Positions 37,158 through 45,125 of a stretch of DNA of 64,000 nucleotides are shown in pieces. The translations under genes were made by a program, and so were the position numbers. The stretch is taken from positions 1-64,000 of the forward strand of contig NZ_JACOQI010000016.1 in NCBI RefSeq assembly GCF_014297285.1, given 5' to 3'. The notes beneath the pieces were generated by a model that searched no databases, was not told the DNA's origin, and saw nothing but the letters and a program-made list of their open reading frames with translations. The stretch comes from Dysosmobacter segnis (GTDB lineage: Bacteria; Bacillota; Clostridia; Oscillospirales; Oscillospiraceae). Every line of letters starts with the position of its first letter. Positions within the stretch are counted from its first letter, which is position 1.

Positions 37158-37343
37158 GTGTTACTGTCCGCCTGTGAGTTTAAGCCAGGCCATGTGATTG
37201 GCAGTGCGGAGGCGTATACCTATCTGGGCATGGCGAACTATGTGAAGCATGAGGGTAGCAGGCCGATGAATATCACCTGGCAGCTGGACCGCCCGATCCC
37301 GGCGAAGTTCTTGAAGAAGACGAATAAGTTGGTTGTGGGATAA
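37158..37343 (+). pseudogene. C-terminal remnant of a DUF3427-type helicase
   Basis: About 60 codons encode FKPGHVIGSAEAYTYLGMA followed by a GSRPMNITWQLDRPIP pattern, which resembles the end of DUF3427 domains found at the C-terminus of DEAD-box helicase-nucleases. There is no start codon with an RBS and the upstream sequence is non-coding, so only the tail survives. The next gene starts 11 nt later, which suggests the lost helicase was once its operon partner. Confidence 0.5.
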
Positions 37344-37353
37344 GGAGGAGCGT

Positions 37354-38073
37354 ATGACTGAACTTGAAAAAATAGAACGGGCAAAAATGTATATGGACAA
37401 GCTGGCGAATGGCATCAATCCCATCGATGACACCATGGCTCCAGACGATGATCTTATCAACAATGTTCGGTTATCACGTTGCTTTTTCTTCGTATCTGAC
37501 GTGTTGCGGCAGGTAATTGAAAATGGCGGGACAAAGTCGGCTGTGAATAAGAAACTTAAAAAGCTTCCTCTTGAAATCCCCATGGAGAAAAGAAGCCAGT
37601 TTGCCTATACTGAGGTGCCTATCCCGGCCAGCGAAATCGCCAAACGGATAAACGCCCTATCCGACAATGATGCTATGCAAAAACTTACCTATTCAGGAAT
37701 CCTCACGTGGCTCACGGAAATTGGAATGATGGAATGGGCACTCGCACCAGACGGAAAGCACACGAAAAGGCCGACAAAAATTGGCGAAGAAAACGGCATT
37801 TCCGTGGAAGAACGAACGAGCAGCAACGGACCCTATCAGGTTGTCGTTTACAACAATACCGCGCAGCATTTTATCATAGACAATCTGGATGCAATTCTCA
37901 CAGCAGAGAATATGCAGACACAGATGCAAGGCGTTCCATGGACGAAAGATCATGACGACTGCCTCATTGACCTATATAAGAAGTCCGTACCGGTGAGTGA
38001 GATCGCCATTACCCTAAAGCGCAGCGCATCGGCGGTACGAGGAAGACTGAAAAAGCTTGGATTTGACGCATAG
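37354..38073 (+). CDS. Unknown protein with C-terminal Myb/SANT-like HTH
   Basis: A 239-residue protein. I do not know a named family for the N-terminal 170 residues (RAKMYMDKLANGINPID and VRLSRCFFFVSDVL). The last 45 residues, PWTKDHDDCLIDLYKKSVPV then ITLKRSASAVRGRLKKLG, form a Myb/SANT-like helix-turn-helix that probably binds DNA. AAGGAGG at 37342-37348 supports ATG 37354 over TTG 37333. The gene lies 33 nt upstream of a UvrD-like helicase and seems to share its transcript. Confidence 0.6.
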   Translation: MTELEKIERAKMYMDKLANGINPIDDTMAPDDDLINNVRLSRCFFFVSDVLRQVIENGGTKSAVNKKLKKLPLEIPMEKRSQFAYTEVPIPASEIAKRINALSDNDAMQKLTYSGILTWLTEIGMMEWALAPDGKHTKRPTKIGEENGISVEERTSSNGPYQVVVYNNTAQHFIIDNLDAILTAENMQTQMQGVPWTKDHDDCLIDLYKKSVPVSEIAITLKRSASAVRGRLKKLGFDA

Positions 38074-38106
38074 TTTACTTTGCGATGCCACAAGGAGGAC
38101 ACAGAT

Positions 38107-40944
38107 ATGGCCTTAATTCGTTGCCTGGAGTGTGGAAATTCAATTTCCGACAGAGCTGAAAAATGCCCTCACTGCGGGCTGCCAGCATCATACTTTTCCT
38201 CTTTGAGTAAGAATACTCCGCACATGAAAGAGGCGGGACTGGATTACAAAAATCTGCAAAACGTCCTGATTTCTTTCGAACGAGACCACGCCCAGTTGTT
38301 TTCAGCAGAACACTATATTTCGCACAGAGATGCGCAGAGGCTGCGGGATACATATGGAAAATACAACGAGAGCCTAACCAATAAGCTTATTTTTCAATAT
38401 GTCTGCAATAACGCTGCGGCGATACGAGTTGATATCGACTCACTGCGCCGCTTCTTGCGCCAGATGCAATCTTTGGATGGAGATATTACGGCGCATAATA
38501 CCACATATGTGGACCGCGCGCTGGAGCGGGATAAAGACTATTTTGACAATATCCTAAAACAGATTGACCCTAATATCCAGCTGGATAAAGAGCAACGCCG
38601 TGCAGTAATTACCGATGATGACTACTGCCTGTTAGTAGCTGGTGCAGGTGCGGGAAAAACCACAACGATGGCTGCAAAGGTCAAGTATCTGGTTGAGAAG
38701 AAGAGTATAGATCCGGGAGAGATCATTGTGATCTCCTATACGAACAAGGCAATTGGAGAACTGCGTGATCGAATCAATAAGGGACTTGGTATTCCCGCAA
38801 AGATCTGCACCTTTCATGCTTTTGCATATGATATTGTGAAACAGTTTTCGGAAGAACCGCCTGAGATCAATTTTTCTTCCCAGCAGATTATTTTTGATAT
38901 GCTGGAAAAGTCGATTTTTCACAACAAGCAGCTCATGCGCAATCTCGTTTTATTCTTAGGGTATTACTTTGATTTGTCCGAGGATGTTTTCAAATTTACG
39001 GATTTGAATCAATACCACCTCTACAAAGCGGCGCAGGACTTTGAAACACTAAAAAGCGGTCTGGGCGAATACATCAAAAAAGTCGAACAGCAGCGCACAA
39101 AAAAGACTCGGACCATAACCGGAGAATATCTGCGTTCCATGCAGGAAGTGCAAATTGCAAACTTTCTGTATCTGAACGGACTGGATTATGAGTATGAAAA
39201 AGTGTATCCCTTTGGATCACCTTCTCGTAACAAAAAATACACGCCCGATTTCTATATTTCGCAGGGGGAGCATAGCGTTTGGCTGGAGCACTATGCACTC
39301 AGCGAGAGCGGCTACAACAGCCTGTTTACCCCGCAGCAGAGGCAGCGTTATCTCCGTGCCATTAGTGATAAGCGTCGTATTCATAAGACCAATAAAACTA
39401 CATTACTGGAAACATGGTCCTTCTATACGGATCGGCGTCCTCTTCTGGACCATCTGAAAGAAGTGCTTGAAAATGAGGGCTTTATTCTAAAGCCTCGTAA
39501 TTTGGAAGAAGTCTATAAGAAGATTGTAGAAACCGGGAAAGACAAGTACATTTATAAGCTGATCATCTTTATGATGAAGTTTATTGAGCAATACAAAACA
39601 ACTGGTTATGACGATGGCGGCTTCGCTGTTTTGCGAGAAAGAACAGACAATCCGAGAACGCTTCTGTTTCTGGATATTGCCGAGCAGGTGTATCACCACT
39701 ATCAATCCGTGCTGAAACAGCGCAATCAGATAGACTTTGCAGACATGATAAATGATGCACACTTCTATTTGCAGGAGATTGAGCGGCAGAATGTCACGCT
39801 CCCTTACAAGTATATCATCATTGATGAGTTCCAAGATATTGCTCGGCAGAGATTCAATCTGACGAAAAGGCTATCTCAAATTACGCAGGCGAAGGTTGTT
39901 GCGGTCGGTGATGACTGGCAGTCGATATATGCTTTTTCTGGCTCTGATATTACGCTATTTACTCGTTTCCTGGAGCTTATGGGGGCTGGAACGGAGTTGA
40001 AGATTACTCATACCTACCGTAATTCGCAGGAGCTCATCGATATTGCTGGAGGCTTTGTACAAAGAAATACTTCGCAAATCCGAAAGCAGTTGATTTCTCC
40101 GAAGCATCTTGAGAACCCGATTGTTCTTGAAGTTTTCGATGATAGTATCAAACCTATGGAGCGACTTGCAGATACCATCGAGCATATCATTGGTGAGATT
40201 CTATCTGAGTACGGCGAGCAGAGTTCGATTTTGTTGATTGGACGATACAATTATGACATGTACAAGCTGTACCGAACGAATCGGTTCAGCGAATTGCCGG
40301 GCGGTGCGATTAGAAGCGAGAAGTATCCTAATGCAAAGATAACATTTATGACGGCGCATAGCTCTAAGGGACTTGGGTATGACAACGTAATTCTGATCAA
40401 TATGTTCGAAGGAAAATTCGGGTTCCCGTGCCAGATAGAAGATGATCCTATTATTAAGCTCGTTACATATGAGGACAATAGTATGCCCTTTGCGGAAGAG
40501 CGGCGATTGTTTTATGTGGCGATGACACGGACAAAAAACAGGGTATATATCGCGGCACCTAAAACGAAACCATCCAGATTTCTTATAGAACTCATTAAGG
40601 ATTTCAATATTCCACATAATGATGAGATCAATATGCAAGTAGTGGACCTGTTTAACTTGCGCTGCCCCGTATGCGGTTTTCCTCTAAAGTACGAGTTTAA
40701 TAAAAACTATGGCCTGAATCTATGGATATGTACAAACGAGGCAGAACTTTGCGACTTCATGACCAATGACAGGACGCACATGCATGACATTTTGAAATGT
40801 CCTAAATGTACAGATGGTTATTTGATCGTCAAAAAGAATCCGAAGAATGGTGACATATTCTATGGTTGCACCAACTATCTTAACGAAGAAAAGAAGTGCA
40901 CCTATATGGTGCCGTTAGAGAGCGGACATATGAAGGATGACTAA
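38107..40944 (+). CDS. UvrD/HelD-like superfamily 1 helicase with zinc ribbons
   Basis: A 945-residue SF1 helicase. An N-terminal zinc ribbon (CLECGNSISDRAEKCPHCG) is followed by Walker A (GAGAGKTTTM) near 182. An insertion near 350-400 contains KYTPDFYISQGEHSVWLEH, which looks like the PD-(D/E)xK segment of helicase-IV-type proteins. IIDEFQDIARQRF (Walker B) is near 573 and FYVAMTRTKNRVY (motif VI) near 800. The C-terminus has two more Cys-rich ribbons, the last like a topoisomerase C4 finger. AAGGAGG supports ATG 38107. It overlaps the Bro-like open frame, so the three genes form a unit; repair or defence are both possible. Confidence 0.8.
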   Translation: MALIRCLECGNSISDRAEKCPHCGLPASYFSSLSKNTPHMKEAGLDYKNLQNVLISFERDHAQLFSAEHYISHRDAQRLRDTYGKYNESLTNKLIFQYVCNNAAAIRVDIDSLRRFLRQMQSLDGDITAHNTTYVDRALERDKDYFDNILKQIDPNIQLDKEQRRAVITDDDYCLLVAGAGAGKTTTMAAKVKYLVEKKSIDPGEIIVISYTNKAIGELRDRINKGLGIPAKICTFHAFAYDIVKQFSEEPPEINFSSQQIIFDMLEKSIFHNKQLMRNLVLFLGYYFDLSEDVFKFTDLNQYHLYKAAQDFETLKSGLGEYIKKVEQQRTKKTRTITGEYLRSMQEVQIANFLYLNGLDYEYEKVYPFGSPSRNKKYTPDFYISQGEHSVWLEHYALSESGYNSLFTPQQRQRYLRAISDKRRIHKTNKTTLLETWSFYTDRRPLLDHLKEVLENEGFILKPRNLEEVYKKIVETGKDKYIYKLIIFMMKFIEQYKTTGYDDGGFAVLRERTDNPRTLLFLDIAEQVYHHYQSVLKQRNQIDFADMINDAHFYLQEIERQNVTLPYKYIIIDEFQDIARQRFNLTKRLSQITQAKVVAVGDDWQSIYAFSGSDITLFTRFLELMGAGTELKITHTYRNSQELIDIAGGFVQRNTSQIRKQLISPKHLENPIVLEVFDDSIKPMERLADTIEHIIGEILSEYGEQSSILLIGRYNYDMYKLYRTNRFSELPGGAIRSEKYPNAKITFMTAHSSKGLGYDNVILINMFEGKFGFPCQIEDDPIIKLVTYEDNSMPFAEERRLFYVAMTRTKNRVYIAAPKTKPSRFLIELIKDFNIPHNDEINMQVVDLFNLRCPVCGFPLKYEFNKNYGLNLWICTNEAELCDFMTNDRTHMHDILKCPKCTDGYLIVKKNPKNGDIFYGCTNYLNEEKKCTYMVPLESGHMKDD

Positions 40945-40960
40945 TAAGGAGAATGCATAT

Positions 40961-41830
40961 ATGGAGCCAAATGATAAGATCCAGCTTTTTGAAAACCAAC
41001 GCATCCGCACAGCGTGGGACGAAGAAAAGGAAGAATGGTACTTTTCCGTTGTCGATGTTGTTGCGATTTTGACGGATCAGCCAGATACCCGTCATGCCAG
41101 TACATATTGGGCGGTTTTAAAGAAGCGGCTGAATAACGAGGGCGCAGATCAACTGCTTATAAATTGTAAGCAGTTGAAAATGACCGCTTCGGATGGCAAA
41201 AAGCGATTGACCGATGTGGCCGATACCGAGCAACTTCTCCGTATCATCCAGTCCATCCCATCACCCAAAGCGGAGCCGTTCAAACTCTGGCTGGCACAGG
41301 TGGGACGGGAGCGTATCGAGGAAACCATCGACCCAGAGCTGACCATCGAGCGGGCATTGGAAACCTACCTCAAGAAAGGCTACACCCGCGAGTGGATCAA
41401 CCAGCGGCTGCAAGCCATTCAGGTCCGTAAGGAACTGACAGACGAGTGGGACGCCCGCGGCGTGCAGAAGGGCGTGGAATACGCAATCCTCACCGATGAG
41501 ATCTCCCGTGCATGGTCGGGGATGTCCACCCGGCAGTACAAAAACTTAAAAGGTTTGAAAAAGGAAAACCTACGCGATAACATGACCACGCTGGAGCTGG
41601 TGCTAAATATGCTGGCGGAGGCCACCACCACGGAAATTTCCAAACAGAAAGCACCGGCAACCCTTTCGGAAAACATCGACGTGGCCCGTGCTGGAGGTAA
41701 GGTGGCTGGCGATGCGCGGAAGGCCATTGAGACGCAGACCGGCGTTCCTGTCATCACGTCCAAGAACGCCACACAGCTCAGCGAAGTGGTTACAAATCTG
41801 CTGGAAGACGCGGGAAATAAAGAAAAATAG
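40961..41830 (+). CDS. Bro-N-like antirepressor/DinD-type protein
   Basis: A 289-residue protein whose N-terminal 100 residues (QRIRTAWDEEKEEWYFSVVDVVAILTD) fit the Bro-N fold of phage antirepressors and RhuM/DinD-like proteins. The middle part (ERIEETIDPELTIERALETY, YTREWINQRLQAIQVRKEL) is the conserved tail seen in DinD-like homologs. AAGGAG at 40946-40951 selects ATG 40961 over the in-frame ATG 40937. It closes the helicase cluster and is followed by a strong terminator. Whether it regulates the cluster or acts in damage response is unknown. Confidence 0.7.
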   Translation: MEPNDKIQLFENQRIRTAWDEEKEEWYFSVVDVVAILTDQPDTRHASTYWAVLKKRLNNEGADQLLINCKQLKMTASDGKKRLTDVADTEQLLRIIQSIPSPKAEPFKLWLAQVGRERIEETIDPELTIERALETYLKKGYTREWINQRLQAIQVRKELTDEWDARGVQKGVEYAILTDEISRAWSGMSTRQYKNLKGLKKENLRDNMTTLELVLNMLAEATTTEISKQKAPATLSENIDVARAGGKVAGDARKAIETQTGVPVITSKNATQLSEVVTNLLEDAGNKEK

Positions 41831-41881
41831 CATTCAGACCCTACATGGGGCGGTTTAAAATCTGCCTCGCTATAATCAAAG

Positions 41882-41921
41882 AAAACCGTGTGCTGACCGC
41901 AAGGTCAGCACACGGTTTTTT
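41882..41921. terminator. Strong convergent terminator
   Basis: AAAACCGTGTGCTGACC and its complement form a 17-bp perfect stem with a GCAA loop and T tail. It serves the Bro-like gene and, on the other strand, the DUF6076 gene. Confidence 0.85.
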
Positions 41922-42889
41922 CATTTGGATTCCTTCAGCCAGACCTCCAGTTCCTTCTGAGAGATCAGGCCCTGCTCACATTTATCCTTCTCCGCCCTGG
42001 CCCGCTCGCTCCAATCGTAAAACTGCTGGTCGGTGATCCGTCCGGCCTTGATCCACGCAAAGCGCCGTTTGTATTCCTTGCGGTAAGCCTTGAAAGCGTC
42101 ATTGTTTGCCTGCCGGAGCGTCCACTGCTTCAGAGCGCCGATGTCGCGGCAGCGCTGCTGACCTTTCGGAACAGGCCGCTCGCAATATTCCGCGCTGACC
42201 CGCCCGGTCTGCGGAAACCATCGTCCGCAGTTCTTGCAGCGCCGCACGGTGATATTCCGCTCCACGCAGCTCCGCAGAGAGTAGTCGATCATGTCCCGGA
42301 TGCTGGAGGAATACAGCACCGGCGAACACCGCCCCGGCTCCACCGGCTCAAAGCTGAGGGGGATAGGGTGAAAACAAAACAGGCCGGGATCTTTCGGCAT
42401 ATCGTAGGTATAATTTTTTGCTGCCTGTGCCTGCGGCTCCCGTCCCGCGCTGTCTACATTCAGCACCAACTCAAAAAAGCGTTGGATCTGCTGCTGATAC
42501 CGCGGAAGCTGTTCAGGGAGCTGGTGCAGTTCGTCCAGTATCTGCGCATCCTCCGCACTGCCTCGGTCATTTTGAATGTACATCGCTGACTGGCGGTAGC
42601 GGCAGTGAACATAGAGAAGTCGAAAATAAATGTGTATGGAGGCTAACCTCCCCAGTTTTCTCTTGAAATTCTCAAGTGCGTCCCTGTCATCCTCTGCGAT
42701 AAACCGGCTCCAGTTATCAGTGATGCTTTGCAGTATCGGCGTCACTTCCGCACAGTCCAGTTCCTGAAAGGCAAGCAGGCTTTCCAGAAAGGGGAACTCC
42801 TTCTGGACGTCCGGAACGCCTTGCATACCAAGGGAATCATACTGGAAAATCTCTCTGCCCTCAGAGAAATACATTTTGGCATACCACAT
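41921..42889 (-). CDS. DUF6076-family protein
   Basis: A 322-residue cytoplasmic protein of the DUF6076 type common in Clostridial mobile elements; no function is known. The C-terminal third has a likely zinc site: RRCKNCGRWFPQ followed by YCERP and RCRDIG, then a basic helical stretch (KAYRKEYKRRFAWIKAG). GAGGTGATCTGCC precedes ATG 42889. It diverges from the mobilization operon across a promoter with symmetric operator-like arms. Confidence 0.65.
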   Translation of the reverse strand: MWYAKMYFSEGREIFQYDSLGMQGVPDVQKEFPFLESLLAFQELDCAEVTPILQSITDNWSRFIAEDDRDALENFKRKLGRLASIHIYFRLLYVHCRYRQSAMYIQNDRGSAEDAQILDELHQLPEQLPRYQQQIQRFFELVLNVDSAGREPQAQAAKNYTYDMPKDPGLFCFHPIPLSFEPVEPGRCSPVLYSSSIRDMIDYSLRSCVERNITVRRCKNCGRWFPQTGRVSAEYCERPVPKGQQRCRDIGALKQWTLRQANNDAFKAYRKEYKRRFAWIKAGRITDQQFYDWSERARAEKDKCEQGLISQKELEVWLKESK

Positions 42890-42931
42890 GGCAGATCACC
42901 TCGAAATAGACAATCGTAATACGAAAATACA

Positions 42932-42987
42932 GACAGTCTTGACAAGAAGTGAAAAGTATGTTACCATACAAACACGGAAAGACTGTC
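42932..42987 (+). promoter_or_regulatory. IME2 promoter flanked by a 9-bp inverted repeat
   Basis: TTGACA (42939-42944) and TACCAT (42962-42967) are 17 nt apart and drive rightward toward the excisionase. GACAGTCTT (42932-42940) and AAGACTGTC (42979-42987) are perfect inverted repeats bracketing the promoter, the first overlapping the -35. This is a plausible operator pair for repressing transfer genes. Confidence 0.6.
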
Positions 42988-43403
42988 AAAAGTAATTTAC
43001 AGTTAGTCTAACACGAGGACTGCGGATTGTCAATGAAAAAGACGGTCACAAATCCGAAAAAGCACCTCGACAACTGAATACCCATCACCGGAGATGATAC
43101 ATGCCGGAGAAGTAACGCCAGGACGCCGCGGTAAAGCGGTCGAGCGTGCCAGGGCAGATGAAAACGCCGTGCGGGTCAAACAAGGCCGCAGGGCAGGAAC
43201 GGGTACGGTGCGTGGCAGAAGATCGTTAAGAAAGGGGGGATCGGTATCTATCGTTCCTGCAAAAAGGAAAACCGCTGAACTGTTGCAGCAGTCCAGCGGC
43301 GCGCCGCGTTTCGGAAAACGCAGACTCCATCTGCAAACAGTCTAACAGAGGGACCTCCGAAACGCAAGTAATTTTTCTCTGAATTCTATTGGAGGTAACG
43401 ATT
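42988..43403 (+). promoter_or_regulatory. IME2 leader region
   Basis: A long non-coding leader between the promoter and the excisionase. It contains the hairpin 43272-43299 (CCGCTG..CAGCGG), matching that of IME1, and TCTAAC-containing direct repeats near 43007 and 43339. An 83-codon frame at 43094-43345 is Arg/Gly-rich and not convincing. Confidence 0.45.
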
Positions 43404-43613
43404 TTGAAAATATCAACCTATCACAGCTACGATGAATTGCCGCTGTTCCTCAACGCGGAACTGGTGGCAAAGGTGCTGGGCGTGTCCATCTCCAGTGCCT
43501 ACGAGTTGATGCACGAAGAAGTATTTCCGTCCGTGCGCATCGGCAGTCGGTTCGTGGTGCCCAAGGATAAATTCCGGCAGTGGGTGGAGCGGCAGACTGG
43601 AGGTGCCAGATGA
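43404..43613 (+). CDS. xis: Excisionase-like HTH protein, IME2
   Basis: A 69-residue MerR-like DNA-binding protein: YDELPLFLNAELVAKVLGVS, SAYELMHEEVFPSVRIGSRF and VVPKDKFRQWVE, closely matching the IME1 protein at 21582. Translation starts at TTG 43404, 7 nt after GGAGGT (43391-43396); no ATG is available. The stop overlaps the next gene (ATGA). Its position at the front of the operon, far from the integrases, is unlike IME1, so here it may regulate transfer genes as well as excision. Confidence 0.75.
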   Translation: MKISTYHSYDELPLFLNAELVAKVLGVSISSAYELMHEEVFPSVRIGSRFVVPKDKFRQWVERQTGGAR

Positions 43614-44023
43614 GAACTTGGACAAAGCGCGACCCGGTCAAGAACTATTTTCCTCTGCCTAATGAGATCTATCAGCTGGGCTTGTCTCACGGTGCGATCG
43701 CTGTCTACGGTTACCTGCTCCGCATCGAAGACCGCAGGACCTATCAGTGCCATCCCAGCTACGCCACCATCGGCAAGGCGGTGGGTATGAGCAACAACAC
43801 CGTGCGGAAGTATGTGCAGGAGTTGGAGGAACGCGGACTCATCCGCACAGAGCGCACCAGCATCATCACGAGGGACGGGCGCAAGCAAAACGGAAGTCTG
43901 CTCTACACGATCCTGCCGATCCAGTTTTCCATCGACCAGTTTTATCAGCGGCAGATGGATGCTGTGGACAGAGCAAAGGAGCGGCAGCGAGTGGCAAGAC
44001 GCATGGAGCGGACCGGCGTGTGA
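43610..44023 (+). CDS. HTH protein of IME2 (HTH_36-type)
   Basis: A 137-residue winged-helix protein paralogous to the IME1 protein at 18426. The N-terminal WTKRDPVKNYFPLPNEIYQL and the CHPSYATIGKAVGMSNNTVRKY recognition region are conserved, and SLLYTILPI marks the end of the domain. It is shorter than the IME1 copy because the Ala-rich tail is missing. It starts within the excisionase stop codon behind GGAGG. A role in replication or control of the excised element is inferred. Confidence 0.75.
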   Translation: MRTWTKRDPVKNYFPLPNEIYQLGLSHGAIAVYGYLLRIEDRRTYQCHPSYATIGKAVGMSNNTVRKYVQELEERGLIRTERTSIITRDGRKQNGSLLYTILPIQFSIDQFYQRQMDAVDRAKERQRVARRMERTGV

Positions 44024-44511
44024 AACCGGCGAGTATCTTTCTCGGCGTGCTGTTATCATGGGCAACCAAAACCGCGAAGCCCATCAATGCGGCAAGAGAA
44101 ACAGCAACGGGATCACGCAGCCCAGCGGGGCCGCGACGCCTCGGAACAGCGACGCGCATGAACGCATCGCTGTTCCGCAGGCTTTCTGCGTTCTTCGAGA
44201 TTCCCCTCGACCAAGGCCCAAAAGCGGCAAAGTTTGCCGTTTTAAGTCCCGGCCGCGCAGGGTTTCCGAACCGCGCAAAACGCTCCGAGGGTAGTGATAC
44301 CACCCCCATCCAAAACGCCCCGTGTTTCGCCGTGTGAGCCGGTGTGTGCGCGGTTAGGAGATGGGGTGGCGTGTGTACCCGCTTTCACCTGCGAAAGCGA
44401 ACGTGAGCCGTTTGTGCGAGTGTGATTTGAAACCGCGCTGGAGAGGACTTTCCCACGCCGTATGGGACGTAACTTCGGCAGATTGGGCGGTTATCGGAGG
44501 ATTTTATTTAT
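44024..44511. other. Non-coding IME2 interval with two blocks shared with element 3
   Basis: Open frames here are Arg/Pro-rich shadows. Block A (44288-44307, GGGTAGTGATACCACCC core) recurs inverted at 62207-62226. Block B (44312-44383, containing GGTGGCGTGTGTACCCGCT) recurs inverted at 62337-62408 with a few changes. A GGAACAGCGA/TCGCTGTTCC hairpin lies near 44153-44188. Function unknown; replication origin or transfer control are candidates. Confidence 0.5.
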
Positions 44512-44580
44512 AGCAGGATAAAGGGTTGGCGTCGGAACCGACGCTCTGCCCGGTCACTTCTGCCCGCAGTGCGGGCAGTT
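44512..44580 (+). other. Candidate oriT of IME2
   Basis: It contains AGCAGGATAAAGG..TGGCGTCG (44512-44534) and the 26-bp block 44555-44580 with the palindrome CTGCCCGCAGTGCGGGCAG, both shared with IME1 at 18962-19029. It lies about 130 bp upstream of the RHH-relaxase genes. Confidence 0.5.
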
Positions 44581-44711
44581 GACGGGGGTTTCAACGCAGT
44601 CGGTTGTGGCGTCTATTCGGAAGATTTTTTGTACGATTGGCGTCTGACGTCCGTGAAAGGCCGATGAATACAGGCTTTTCGACGGCGTCTTAGCGAGAAA
44701 GAAGGCATTTT

Positions 44712-45125
44712 ATGAGTGATAACAAGGATCGCTTGACCTACCGGCCGGAGCCGGAGACCAAGCAAAAAATAGAGCGGTGGTATCAGGAAGATAACTGCCG
44801 CAGCAAGAATGAATTCATCGAAAAGGCGGTGAACTGCTACGCGGATATGCTGGCCGCAGGCGAAAGCGCCACGCTGCCCCGTGCGGTGCAATCCGCCATC
44901 GACAATCGACTGAAGCTCTTCGAGGATCGCATCGCGTCACTGCTCTACAAGCAGGCGGTGGAGATGGACATGGCAATGTCCATCCTCCTGCAAAGTCTCA
45001 ATGTGAGCGAGGAAGTGCTGCGGCAGGAGCGGGCCAAGAGCATCGCCGCCGTCAAGCGCACCAACGGTCAGCTGCGGTTGGAGCAAAAGCTCCGTGAGCT
45101 GGAGAGCGAAGCATGGCAAGGCTGA
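44712..45125 (+). CDS. Ribbon-helix-helix relaxosome accessory protein, IME2
   Basis: A 137-residue RHH protein: LTYRPEPETKQKIERWYQED and CRSKNEFIEKAVNCY give the DNA-binding part, followed by a helical tail (LLQSLNVSEEVLRQERAKS). It would bind the nearby oriT candidate. It overlaps the relaxase start by 13 nt, as in IME1, and conserves the same gene pair. The RBS is AGAAAGAAGG, weaker than in IME1. Confidence 0.75.
   Translation: MSDNKDRLTYRPEPETKQKIERWYQEDNCRSKNEFIEKAVNCYADMLAAGESATLPRAVQSAIDNRLKLFEDRIASLLYKQAVEMDMAMSILLQSLNVSEEVLRQERAKSIAAVKRTNGQLRLEQKLRELESEAWQG

Noticed and set aside
43094..43345. Small Arg/Gly-rich frame in the IME2 leader
   Set aside because: It overlaps the conserved hairpin, has no RBS, and the equivalent IME1 frame is unrelated in sequence.
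44024..44337. Frames following the IME2 HTH gene as a fused or extra protein
   Set aside because: Composition is Ala/Arg/Pro-rich and the sequence contains palindromes and blocks shared with element 3 in non-coding DNA.
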